Source of the DNA: Prevotella sp. UBA6994 | Lineage (GTDB): Bacteria > Bacteroidota > Bacteroidia > Bacteroidales > Bacteroidaceae | Direction: 5' to 3' | NCBI GenBank assembly: GCA_002449845.1 | Contig: DJXW01000016.1 | Coordinates: 1-64,000 of the forward strand | DNA: 64,000 nt | Translations under genes and position numbers: made by a program | Notes under the pieces: generated by a model | The model's database searches: none | Seen by the model: only the letters and a program-made list of their open reading frames with translations | Told to the model about the DNA's origin: nothing | In this document: positions 1 through 7,065 of the stretch, piece after piece | How positions within the stretch are numbered: the first letter of the stretch is position 1 | Layout of the letters: each line of letters begins with the position of its first letter

Positions 1-25
1 TATATCTATAAGAAGGGCATATAAT

Positions 26-157
26 ATGAGCATTATGAAAGAATGGTTGTTCTTGATAGGTGCCATTGTCTTAGAGACATTTGCTACCACGATGCTGAAG
101 TATTCGGAGCAGTTTACAAAACTTTTGCCAACAATCGGAATGTTAGCAGGTAAGTAA
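26..157 (+). pseudogene. SMR-family multidrug exporter, N-terminal fragment
   Basis: A 43-codon reading frame starts at ATG 26 and stops at TAA 155. Its product begins MSIMKEWLFLIGAIVLETFA and continues TTMLKYSEQFTKLLPTIGML, which matches the first transmembrane helix of EmrE/QacE-type small multidrug resistance transporters, including the conserved membrane glutamate (ILE in IVLETFATT). SMR proteins are about 105-110 residues with four helices, so roughly 60% of the protein is missing. Similarity ends at LAG (near base 150), and the mobilizable element begins at once. I found no C-terminal half elsewhere in the window. Most likely the gene was interrupted by the element, and the other flank was later lost or moved. 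Confidence 0.7.
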
Positions 158-196
158 ATTCCAATTTATCGGACTGCTATATCATATAGCAGCGGT

Positions 197-1525
197 CTAT
201 CTCGATATCCCTTGCTGGAACTTCTGTATGCGCCCATCGTATCTGCCATCGGCAATGTCGTGGACTTCATGGTCGGCACGTCTGAGTTCGTTGGCATTGA
301 ACCTGCCCAAGGTGCTTGCCAGCCAGACAAACCAGTCTGCCACCTGCTTTAGGGTTGCACTTGCCAGTTCGGAAAACATCTTCAGGTAGTGCTTGATGGC
401 GTATGATTCGTTGTCCCAGAAGATGTCACCATGCTTGCCGCCTCGACCGCCGAAGCCTGAATAGGCAAAGTCTTGGATGGCTTTGATGCAAAACTGCAAG
501 CCCTCGTCAATGCGGTAGATATATGCAGACATGGCAAAGAACATCGGGTCTTGCCAGTCGCCACGCTCCTTGATGGTGTAGAAGTCCCGCAGCTTCTTGT
601 CGGCTTTCGCTTCCAGTCCAGCAACTTCCTGTTTCTTGGCATCAATGGCATCATCAAGTGCCTGGGAGCGGTTCGTCTTATTCCTGATGTCAAGGTCGAG
701 GCGGTTGCTGCGCTCTGCTTTCGTGCGGTTGGCACTTGTCAGATAGTCGTGTTCCTTCCACAAGTCTGCCACTTCTGTTTTTGCTGCCTCGACCTCTGCT
801 TCCGCTTCCTCCTTCTCTGCAATGGCTTTCTTCGCCTCTTCCTGTAGCTGTTTCTTCTTGCTTTCCTGCTTCAGGATGATGAAGTCGTTCCGTTCCAGAT
901 GGTCAATCCCTGTCTCTGACTTCTTCTGCCCTCGCTGCATGTCCAATGTCTCAGCTACCAAATCTTGGATGGCAGACATGTCCTCGGCATTCAGCTTGAA
1001 GGACTTGCCCGTGTCGTGGTCCATCCAGTCCCAGATGATATGAGCATGGTAGTTCGGCTCCCATGATGCGGGGTCGTTAGTGTCCTCATAATGCCCTTCG
1101 TCCTTATGGGTGTGTATCTGTATGGCTCTGATGCCCCACCTCTCATGCACTCTTTCGGCATAGCGCAAAAGGTCTTCCATCGTCGTGTCGGGCTTGATGT
1201 TCACCACCCCTTCACGGATGGGGCTGCAACCCTGGCGGATACGCTGCTTGCCTTTCTTGTCCGTAAACTTCACGTCCTTCTCCTGCATCGCCCTGCCAGT
1301 TTTCTGCTTCACCATGACACGGATGTCGTCATAGTACTGCTGAAGACTGACACCCTCCATGTCAGGTGCGACATACACTTCATTCAGATGGGCCAGGTCT
1401 TTGCGGATGTAGAGCATGGCAGGATTGAGGGATGCGATGTAGTCTGCGTCCCTCCTGTTGTGCCGCTCACTCTGGGCGATGTTGCACGGCTTGATGTGCT
1501 CGGATGCTTTTGCTGTTGTTGCCAT
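197..1525 (-). CDS. MobV-family relaxase (Mob/Pre mobilization protein)
   Basis: A 442-residue relaxase that would nick one strand at oriT and pilot it into a recipient cell. The family signatures are visible: HNRR at residues 22-25, and the HxHxDEGH...NYHAH metal-binding region at about 138-162 (HTHKDEGH, then NYHAH). A long charged coiled coil rich in K, E and A follows at about 220-310, and a C-terminal region of unknown role comes after it. The length is normal for MobV proteins. The oriT-like hairpins lie about 270 bp upstream, the usual arrangement for this family. It is the last gene of the element and ends only about 40 bp from the left boundary. Confidence 0.9.
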   Translation of the reverse strand: MATTAKASEHIKPCNIAQSERHNRRDADYIASLNPAMLYIRKDLAHLNEVYVAPDMEGVSLQQYYDDIRVMVKQKTGRAMQEKDVKFTDKKGKQRIRQGCSPIREGVVNIKPDTTMEDLLRYAERVHERWGIRAIQIHTHKDEGHYEDTNDPASWEPNYHAHIIWDWMDHDTGKSFKLNAEDMSAIQDLVAETLDMQRGQKKSETGIDHLERNDFIILKQESKKKQLQEEAKKAIAEKEEAEAEVEAAKTEVADLWKEHDYLTSANRTKAERSNRLDLDIRNKTNRSQALDDAIDAKKQEVAGLEAKADKKLRDFYTIKERGDWQDPMFFAMSAYIYRIDEGLQFCIKAIQDFAYSGFGGRGGKHGDIFWDNESYAIKHYLKMFSELASATLKQVADWFVWLASTLGRFNANELRRADHEVHDIADGRYDGRIQKFQQGISR

Positions 1526-1570
1526 AATTCTGCTTCAGCGGTTTTCTGTATAATCGGTTATCAGGGTATC

Positions 1571-1778
1571 GGGGCAGAGCCTTGATTGGAGGGTGCAGGG
1601 AGAGAGTCACTTCCTGCTCAGGGGTCTTGGGGGCAGATGCCACTGAGCGGAGCGTCCAGAGAGAAGGTCACTCTTTGGTCCGGGTTCTCAGGGGTGAAAC
1701 TCATGAGCGAGGTTTCGGGGCAGCGTCCTGAACGGGTCAAGGGCAGAGCCTTGTGGGTTCTCAGGGCAAAGCCATGAG
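1571..1778. repeat. Degenerate GC-rich repeats upstream of the relaxase gene
   Basis: The gap between the relaxase and winged-helix genes (1526-1886) contains no convincing gene. It holds several imperfect copies of a G-rich word: GGGGCAGAGCCTTG at 1571-1584, GGGGGCAGATGCCACTGAG at 1629-1647, GGGGCAGCGTCCTGAACGG at 1717-1735 and GGGCAGAGCCTTG at 1741-1753. A second word, GGGTTCTCAGGG...ATGAG, occurs at 1682-1706 and 1755-1778. They sit beside the putative oriT and could be protein-binding sites, but this is inference. Confidence 0.6.
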
Positions 1779-1796
1779 TCCCTCGGAAGAGCCCAC

Positions 1797-1835
1797 AACT
1801 ACGAAAGCGTAGCGTGTAGTTATAGTAGGCTATAA
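1797..1835. other. Probable origin of transfer (oriT) of the element
   Basis: Three nested or adjacent inverted repeats occur in 39 bp: AACTAC/GTAGTT (1797-1802 with 1816-1821), inside it CTACG-AAAG-CGTAG (1799-1812), and TTATAG-TAGG-CTATAA (1820-1835). The core GCGTGTAGTTATAG resembles the TAGTGTG/TTA nick region of MobV-type origins (pMV158 group). The position, just upstream of a MobV relaxase gene, is also as expected. The nick site itself is not proven by sequence. Confidence 0.6.
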
Positions 1836-1886
1836 CAAGGCAAGCCTTTTTCTCCCCGCGCCACGTCCCGGACTGCCACGCTGTGC

Positions 1887-2702
1887 TCATGCCTCTGTTC
1901 CTTTCCCTTCTGTCGATACCTCTTGGAGCAAGCTCTCGTCTTGATGGCAAGAAAGCGGCTGTGGCTCTTCCACGACAGTAGGTTGTTTGTTCTCTTCTCG
2001 CATACCATCAGACTGGAGATTGCTGCTTGTTGGATAATGGCGGTTGTCAGCAACAGTTTCGCTTGAAGACTGACAGGCTGAACTCATGCGCTCGCGTGTA
2101 TTATCATTAGATAGTAGGGAAAGAGAAGGAGAATGACTATGCTCCTTCATCCCTTCTGCCAGAGATTCGGGCGGCATGACCTTAGTCACGTCGCCTGTAT
2201 CGGCAGAAGATGTCCCACCTGAATCTGTTGGTGTCGGCTTGCAGACTTCAACTGTTTCAGCACCGCTTTTAGGTGGGACATGGTTAGTAGGTCTTGTCGG
2301 CTTCCCTATGTGCTTGACCATAGGATTGCTGGCAAAGAAAGGATTCTTGATTGTCCGCTGATCCGTGAACCAGACGGACAGACACAACAGCGTGTGGATG
2401 GTCGTGCGGTTTGACGGTTCAGAACGGAGAATACCCATCTGATTGAACTCCCTGATGATTCTGGTGGCGGTCTTTCGGTTGCGACCCCACATCAGGGAAA
2501 GTTCGACCTTGGAAGCCATGAACTGTCCTGGCTGTAGGACAGCTGAAAAATGGGGCTTCGTCACGGTCGTTTGTTCCATGGCAGCCAGACGGATGAAGGT
2601 CTTGAAGCACTTCATGCGGCTGATGTCCTGGCATTCATCCGACAGGTAATCATACTGCGCTTCATTCAGAAGTGTGCTGTATCTGATATTGGTATATCGC
2701 AT
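1887..2702 (-). CDS. Winged-helix-like DNA-binding protein of the mobile element
   Basis: A 271-residue protein when started at MRYTNIRYS; an upstream in-frame ATG at 2747 would add 15 residues but would lie inside a palindrome that looks like an operator. Residues 1-110 are helical and contain a stretch resembling a winged helix (LMWGRNRKTATRIIREFNQM), as seen in replication-initiator or regulator-like proteins of small Bacteroides elements. Residues 110-271 are low-complexity, rich in S, T, P and E, and probably disordered. It could be a replication/excision accessory factor or a regulator of mobilization. The exact family is not recognised. Confidence 0.6.
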   Translation of the reverse strand: MRYTNIRYSTLLNEAQYDYLSDECQDISRMKCFKTFIRLAAMEQTTVTKPHFSAVLQPGQFMASKVELSLMWGRNRKTATRIIREFNQMGILRSEPSNRTTIHTLLCLSVWFTDQRTIKNPFFASNPMVKHIGKPTRPTNHVPPKSGAETVEVCKPTPTDSGGTSSADTGDVTKVMPPESLAEGMKEHSHSPSLSLLSNDNTRERMSSACQSSSETVADNRHYPTSSNLQSDGMREENKQPTVVEEPQPLSCHQDESLLQEVSTEGKGTEA

Positions 2703-2727
2703 AATGACAATGGGGTTTAATGAGGAA

Positions 2728-2747
2728 GTGGGACTGTCATGTCCCAC
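2728..2747. promoter_or_regulatory. Perfect 7-bp palindrome, candidate operator
   Basis: GTGGGAC-tgtcat-GTCCCAC lies in the 60-bp gap between the excisionase-like gene and the winged-helix gene, just upstream of the preferred start at 2702. It could be an autoregulatory operator or a weak terminator; no T-tract follows on the minus strand. Confidence 0.45.
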
Positions 2748-2762
2748 CTCCGAAAGTAAGAA

Positions 2763-3173
2763 TCATTGTTGCTGGACGGCAGCTGGCTTGTGCCGTTTCT
2801 TCTCACGTATCTGCTCCAGATGTGCATCGAACTCTGCCTGTTCCTGCTCGGAGAGCGTATAAGGCTTGTCGTATGCCCCTCCGCTCTGAATCCATTCCAT
2901 AAGTTCCTTCTTGAAGAAGTAGAACTTGTTGCCACGCTTGCGGTATGGTATGCGTCGCTCAGAGGTGAGGGAGTACATTGTGGAGCGTTTCTTGCCAATG
3001 AACTGACAGGCTTCGTCCATCGTCATCATCTGGTCATCATCCGAAGTCGGTGATGAAGAGTCTGCTTCCTTTTTTTCATCAAGGCGGCTAATCACATAGT
3101 CCACCTTGGTCAGCAGTTCGCCGACTGCCTTGGGCAGCTGGTCGAAAGAGAGATTACTTTCATTTTGTTCCAT
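2763..3173 (-). CDS. Excisionase-like helix-turn-helix protein
   Basis: Started at MEQNESNLSFDQ this is a 136-residue protein; the frame is open further upstream, but that extension would overlap the integrase gene. Residues about 50-100 form an HTH_17/excisionase-type domain: MTMDEACQFIGKKRSTMYSL, then RRIPYRKRGNKFYFFKKEL, the pattern of MerR-like winged helices with a recognition helix after the STMYSL turn. The charged C-terminus ends in KKRHKPAAVQQQ. It lies 34 bp downstream of the integrase in the same orientation, as excision factors commonly do. The likely role is controlling excision direction. Confidence 0.75.
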   Translation of the reverse strand: MEQNESNLSFDQLPKAVGELLTKVDYVISRLDEKKEADSSSPTSDDDQMMTMDEACQFIGKKRSTMYSLTSERRIPYRKRGNKFYFFKKELMEWIQSGGAYDKPYTLSEQEQAEFDAHLEQIREKKRHKPAAVQQQ

Positions 3174-3207
3174 GTGAGTTTTTAATTTTGTTTTAACGTC
3201 AAGAATA

Positions 3208-4377
3208 TCATTGAGCAAGTGTTTCTTTGTTCTGTGTTTCTTCAAGAGTGGCAGTTTTCCTGGCATCATCCTTCAATGAAATGCGCTCGGATGCATCACG
3301 CTTCAGTTCGTTGACCACCTCTGCATACACCTGTGTTGTGGCAAGGTTACTGTGGGTAAGTAGCTTGCTTACGGTATAGATGTCCGTGCCTCCTGCCAGT
3401 TGTAAGGTGGCGAAGGTATGACGGAAGCAGTGGAAGGTGATATGCTTGGTGATGCCAGCAGCCTTTATCCAGTCTTTGAGGTGGGCGGCAACCAGGTTTG
3501 GTGTCAGTTTCTTGAACACCTGACCCTCTCCACGCTCGCCGCACAGGGCAAGTGCCTCTTCGCTGATGGGCAGGATGGCATCGGTCTTTGTCTTCTTGGT
3601 GGTGATGTCGAGCACCCAGCCGCCATCGCCCGACTTCTTGATGTTCTCCCACTGTAGCAGGATGCAGTCAGAAAGGCGAAGACCTGTCAGGCAGGAGAAC
3701 AGTCCAGCACGGCGTAGCACGTCACTCTTGCACTCTGCCTTTGACAGCGCAACAAGTTCCTCCTTGGTCAGGTACTGACGCTTGTTGCCGTGTCCCTTTG
3801 CCTTGACAAGTTTCTTGGCTATGTTCTCCTTGATATGTCCGTCATCGTATGCCATGCGAAGGGCGGCTTTCAGCTTTACGAGGTGGTTATTGGCGGTGGT
3901 GGGCATCATCGGCTTGCCGTTATGATAGCACTCTGCCGACAAAAGATAATCAACAAACTTCTGGCAATACGCTACATCGAGGTCGCAGAAGCGGCACTCG
4001 CCACCCGAATATTTGACGAAGTGCTTGTAGGCAGCCTCCCAGTTTGCCTTGTTGGTTGTCTTATTCATACACTGCTTGAAGTAGTCAAGAAAGCTCTCCT
4101 GACCTTTGGAACGGTCGAGGAAGCCGAACTCTTCATTGATGATGGACTCCGTGCGGCGGCACTTGATAAGCTCTGCTTTCTGCATGATGCTGCGGTTGTA
4201 CTCCTGCTGAAACTTCTCAGTAGGGTTGGAATAAATGTATAAGCCCAGATACTCGCGTCGTGACAGACGGCCAGTCTTCGGGTTGCGGATTGGTGGGTAG
4301 AAATCGAGATAGAGCGATGTCTGCCCGTTCTTGATGGGTCGCTTCCGCACTGTGACCTTGGTACATAAATTCGTCAT
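3208..4377 (-). CDS. Tyrosine recombinase/integrase of the mobile element
   Basis: A 389-residue integrase. It has an N-terminal arm-binding region (about 1-75), a SAM-like core-binding domain (about 90-185) and a catalytic domain (about 200-355). All catalytic positions can be seen: R234 in TGLRLSD, K264 or a neighbouring lysine in TTKKTKT, H316xxR319 in HCFRH, H342 in THSNLATT and Y351 in QVYAEV. It would catalyse site-specific integration and excision. The sequence belongs to the large Bacteroidetes group of conjugative and mobilizable transposon integrases. The frame is intact and of full length, so the element may still be able to recombine. Confidence 0.92.
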   Translation of the reverse strand: MTNLCTKVTVRKRPIKNGQTSLYLDFYPPIRNPKTGRLSRREYLGLYIYSNPTEKFQQEYNRSIMQKAELIKCRRTESIINEEFGFLDRSKGQESFLDYFKQCMNKTTNKANWEAAYKHFVKYSGGECRFCDLDVAYCQKFVDYLLSAECYHNGKPMMPTTANNHLVKLKAALRMAYDDGHIKENIAKKLVKAKGHGNKRQYLTKEELVALSKAECKSDVLRRAGLFSCLTGLRLSDCILLQWENIKKSGDGGWVLDITTKKTKTDAILPISEEALALCGERGEGQVFKKLTPNLVAAHLKDWIKAAGITKHITFHCFRHTFATLQLAGGTDIYTVSKLLTHSNLATTQVYAEVVNELKRDASERISLKDDARKTATLEETQNKETLAQ

Positions 4378-4794
4378 GTCTGCTATTTTATATTGTTATT
4401 ACATTTGTCTATATTCGGTTGCCCTACGCTGCCCAACATGGGCGGTCTGGACTTCAAGCGATTGCAAAGGTACGTCCTTTGTTTAGGTTGCGCCTAAAAT
4501 GTTGACCCTCAATGTATCAGATTTAACCTGAGTTAGCGTTTGAGTATGAAATTGCAGCGAAAATCATACTATAAACGGGGCTGATAGTTGCACTGCATTC
4601 ATTGTATTCCTTGATTCCAAAAGGATTGCCAATGTCGGGGTACATCTTTTTCGGATGGCACTGCAAAGTTAGAGAGAGCAAAGCTACAATCAGGGTACAA
4701 CGGTCAGAAACCAGCCGTTTTGAGCCTCGGATTGCAGGATTGGTTCTAATCATTGCAGCAAGTAGTACCAACATTTGTACTCTCATATCCAGCT
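4378..4794. other. Gene-free spacer upstream of the integrase
   Basis: About 420 bp without a supported gene. It has two short inverted repeats: GCCCA-ACA-TGGGC at 4431-4443 and TTTAGG-TTGCG-CCTAAA at 4482-4498. These could be integrase- or regulator-binding sites. Small reading frames here lack family resemblance and look spurious. Confidence 0.5.
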
Positions 4795-5532
4795 TCATGT
4801 CCGTTTCGCCTTGGTGCTGGCACTCGTTTTCTCGGCATTCTTTCGTGCCGCTTCCCAGTCCGCCTTAAGGTAGAGGTTAGCCCTGCCGCCCTTGGCTTTC
4901 TTGATACGGACACCGTGTGTCTCGGCAAAACGGCGTACTTGCGTCTTACCCAGACCGTATTTCTGCATGATGTCGAAACAGGTATAGTATGCTTCCTGCT
5001 GCGCCTTGCCCTGTTCCTCGTCGTACTTGGCAATAGCCTTTTCGACATCCTTTTTTCTGAAGGCAGTCGTACCCCAGGCATGGACGGATGCCAACTGATA
5101 GCGGTTGCGTATCTCATAAAGGCGACCATACTTGATGTTGAACTTGCTCATCACCTCTGCCATTGTATAATGGGTTTTGTGAGTAACACCTTCAGGGGCT
5201 TTCTCGCTGGCTGGTGTCATGCGGCACTTAGCAGTCTTATTTATGCAGCCCGTCTCCGGTTTGGCATCGGCATTCTTCTTATTCCTTTCCCTTTTGCCAT
5301 TATTAAAAGGAAGGGAAGAAGAAGGTAGCACGACATTACAACCTTGCCCTTGGGCAAAGTCTGTGAGTTCCTGTAGGCTTATGCGTGTCATCCGCTTGCC
5401 GAGGTTGACGGCTTTTAGTCTGCCGGAGGCAATAAGCAATCGCACCATCTTAGTGCTGACAGAGATGGCGATGGAGGCATCCTTCACGGACAGAAGGATG
5501 TTGGGAATTTGTGAAGTTTGATTCTTGCCCAT
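4795..5532 (-). CDS. Double helix-turn-helix protein, element regulator or excision factor
   Basis: A 245-residue protein starting at MGKNQTSQ; an ATG at 5550 would add six residues. Residues about 14-60 are an excisionase-type HTH (LLSVKDASIAISVSTKMVRL, then GRLKAVNLGKRMTRISLQEL). A second HTH-like segment lies at about 120-165 (YTMAEVMSKFNIKYGRLYEI) and a third possible one at about 180-225 (YYTCFDIMQKYGLGKTQVRR). The C-terminus is lysine-rich. Multi-HTH proteins of this kind are common beside integrases of Bacteroidetes integrative elements. The role is inferred from context: binding att arms or controlling excision genes. Confidence 0.65.
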   Translation of the reverse strand: MGKNQTSQIPNILLSVKDASIAISVSTKMVRLLIASGRLKAVNLGKRMTRISLQELTDFAQGQGCNVVLPSSSLPFNNGKRERNKKNADAKPETGCINKTAKCRMTPASEKAPEGVTHKTHYTMAEVMSKFNIKYGRLYEIRNRYQLASVHAWGTTAFRKKDVEKAIAKYDEEQGKAQQEAYYTCFDIMQKYGLGKTQVRRFAETHGVRIKKAKGGRANLYLKADWEAARKNAEKTSASTKAKRT

Positions 5533-5591
5533 ATCAAGTAATTTTGTCAATTTCTGCCGTTTTTAGGGGGATGGTCCCTGACGGAAACCAA

Positions 5592-5741
5592 TTAAGCGGA
5601 TTTAAGGGGAAATAAGGTGATTTAAGGGAACACCCTACGAACCCTCTGCTCATCCACCCGAGGTACAATGGCGGTACAAAATTACTCTAATCGGGGCAAA
5701 CGCGCAATAGGCGAAGAATAAGGTTAGTTAAGCGGAGTTAA
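5592..5741. repeat. Direct repeats near the element's right end, candidate integrase arm sites
   Basis: Two copies of TTAAGCGGAkTTAA occur at 5592-5605 and 5728-5741, and two copies of GATTTAAGGG(G)AA at 5599-5611 and 5619-5630. They lie in the 270-bp gene-free stretch between the HTH gene and the truncated transposase. Short direct repeats at this place are what tyrosine-integrase arm sites look like; function is inferred. Confidence 0.45.
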
Positions 5742-5809
5742 TTGTAAGACAGTGTTTTACGCGATTTGATTTAAGGTTTGTTTCGGTCTGTTTTGACCTA
5801 ATTTAATCG

Positions 5810-6880
5810 GTGAAGAATGGCTACCGTTTCCGTGACTTTGTAGGGCTTCCCATAGGTGGCAAGAAGGTGATTATTCGCATGAAAGTACAACGCTATAAGT
5901 GTCGCCACTGTGACTATGACCAGCAGGAGAGGATTCCCTTTGCCACAGGCAGCCGCAGCTATACCCATCGCTTCGCCAAATACGTGGTGGACCTGTTGCG
6001 TGGGATGACGCTTCAGGACGTGTCCAACCATCTCGGCGTGTCGTGGGATACGGTCAAGGAGATACACTCCACCTATCTTGAGCGTCACTACAGTCCTCCT
6101 TCGCTGGAAGGCATTGAAAATATAGGCATTGATGAGTTCGCAGTCAGGAAAGGGCATGTGTACAAGACCATCGTAGTGGATCTGGACAGCGGAAGGGTGT
6201 TGTACGTCGGTGACGGTAAAGGTGCGGATGCCCTGACCAAGTTCTGGAGCAAGGTCAAGCGTAAGGGCATAAAGATAAAGCATGTGGCAACAGACTTGTC
6301 TGCGGCTTTCATTGCCTCCGTCATGGAGAACTGTCCCGAAGCGGTACACGTGTTCGACCATTTCCATGTGGTCAAGCTGATGAACGAGAAACTTGATGAC
6401 ATCAGACGCAAGGTCTACAGCATGGAGAAGGATGTGAACAAGCGTAAAGTCCTCAAGGGGACGAGGTATCTGCTGCTCGGCAATGGTGCGGACATCTTCG
6501 ACAAGCAGCACAAGACCAGGCTTGACAATGCCCTGGCCATGAACGAACCGCTGTCAAAGGCATACTACCTGAAGGAGCAGCTACGCCAGATATGGATGCA
6601 ACCTGTCAAGGCGATGGGTGAATGTGTGTTTGACGACTGGGTGAGGCAGGCCGAACAGAGTAAGATTCCGCAGCTGCAGAAAATGGCTGTAACGATGAGG
6701 GCATACAGATCAGGGATACTTGCTTGGTACGACTGCCACCTGTCAACGGGAAAGGTTGAGGGCATCAACAATAAGATAAAGGTTATGAAGCGTAATGCAT
6801 ATGGCTTTAGAGATGACAAGTATTTTACTCTGAGGCTCTACGCCCTACACGACTGCCGCATCACTCGAAATGTCGGATGA
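5810..6880 (+). pseudogene. ISL3-family transposase, 5'-truncated
   Basis: An open frame of 356 codons, beginning at a GTG that directly follows an in-frame TAA. It encodes most of an ISL3 transposase: the second half of the N-terminal zinc finger (RYKCRHC), an HTH region (RGMTLQDVSNHLGVSWDTVK), and the DDE residues D108 (IGIDEF), D162 (ATDLS) and E317 (KVEGINNKIK). Homologues have about 40-50 more N-terminal residues with a first CxxC, which is absent here in all frames. The C-terminus looks complete. The break at about 5806 is probably a recombination or insertion junction with the mobilizable element. No terminal inverted repeats were found. Confidence 0.75.
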
Positions 6881-6994
6881 ACCTAAAAACATTCGTTTTG
6901 GTATCAGAAAACACATCATTGTAGTTTCGTCAATATCTACTTTGATATTTTGTGCGAATTTATTTTGTCGGTATATTTCGTTGTTATTTATCAT

Positions 6995-7034
6995 GTGTAC
7001 CACACATCATCACGACGTGTGGTACACTTTCATT
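6995..7034. terminator. Probable bidirectional terminator hairpin
   Basis: A perfect 11-bp inverted repeat, GTGTACCACAC / GTGTGGTACAC (6995-7005 and 7017-7027), has an 11-nt loop and is followed by TTTCATTTTA on the plus strand. It lies between the convergent transposase remnant and the secreted thioredoxin-fold gene. Confidence 0.65.
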
Positions 7035-7065
7035 TTATTAACTAACTTAAGCCTAATTGGTTGCT

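Larger units (their letters stand above)
158..5806. mobile_element. Small mobilizable integrative element (MobV/tyrosine integrase)
   Basis: All five genes run on the minus strand: double-HTH protein, tyrosine integrase, excisionase-like HTH protein, winged-helix protein and MobV relaxase, with oriT-like hairpins upstream of the relaxase. This content resembles the small mobilizable transposons of Bacteroides (Tn5520-like, with bipH/bmpH-type genes). The left boundary is inferred from the SMR gene breaking off near base 150. The right boundary is inferred from the ISL3 transposase losing its 5' end near base 5806. No confident terminal direct repeat could be matched between the two ends, so the exact limits are uncertain. 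No conjugation apparatus or cargo gene is visible; transfer would need a helper element. Confidence 0.6.

Noticed and set aside
1618..1950. 110-residue frame over the oriT region
   Set aside because: It runs through the repeat field and the putative oriT, and its composition follows the GC-rich repeats.
4523..4798. 91-residue frame upstream of the integrase (minus strand)
   Set aside because: No family resemblance, odd composition, and no promoter; treated as chance open frame.
163..5810. AATTTATCGG (163-172) and AATTTAATCGG (5800-5810) as direct repeats flanking the mobile element
   Set aside because: The match is short, AT-rich and imperfect, and lies a few bases off the inferred junctions; not enough to define attL/attR.
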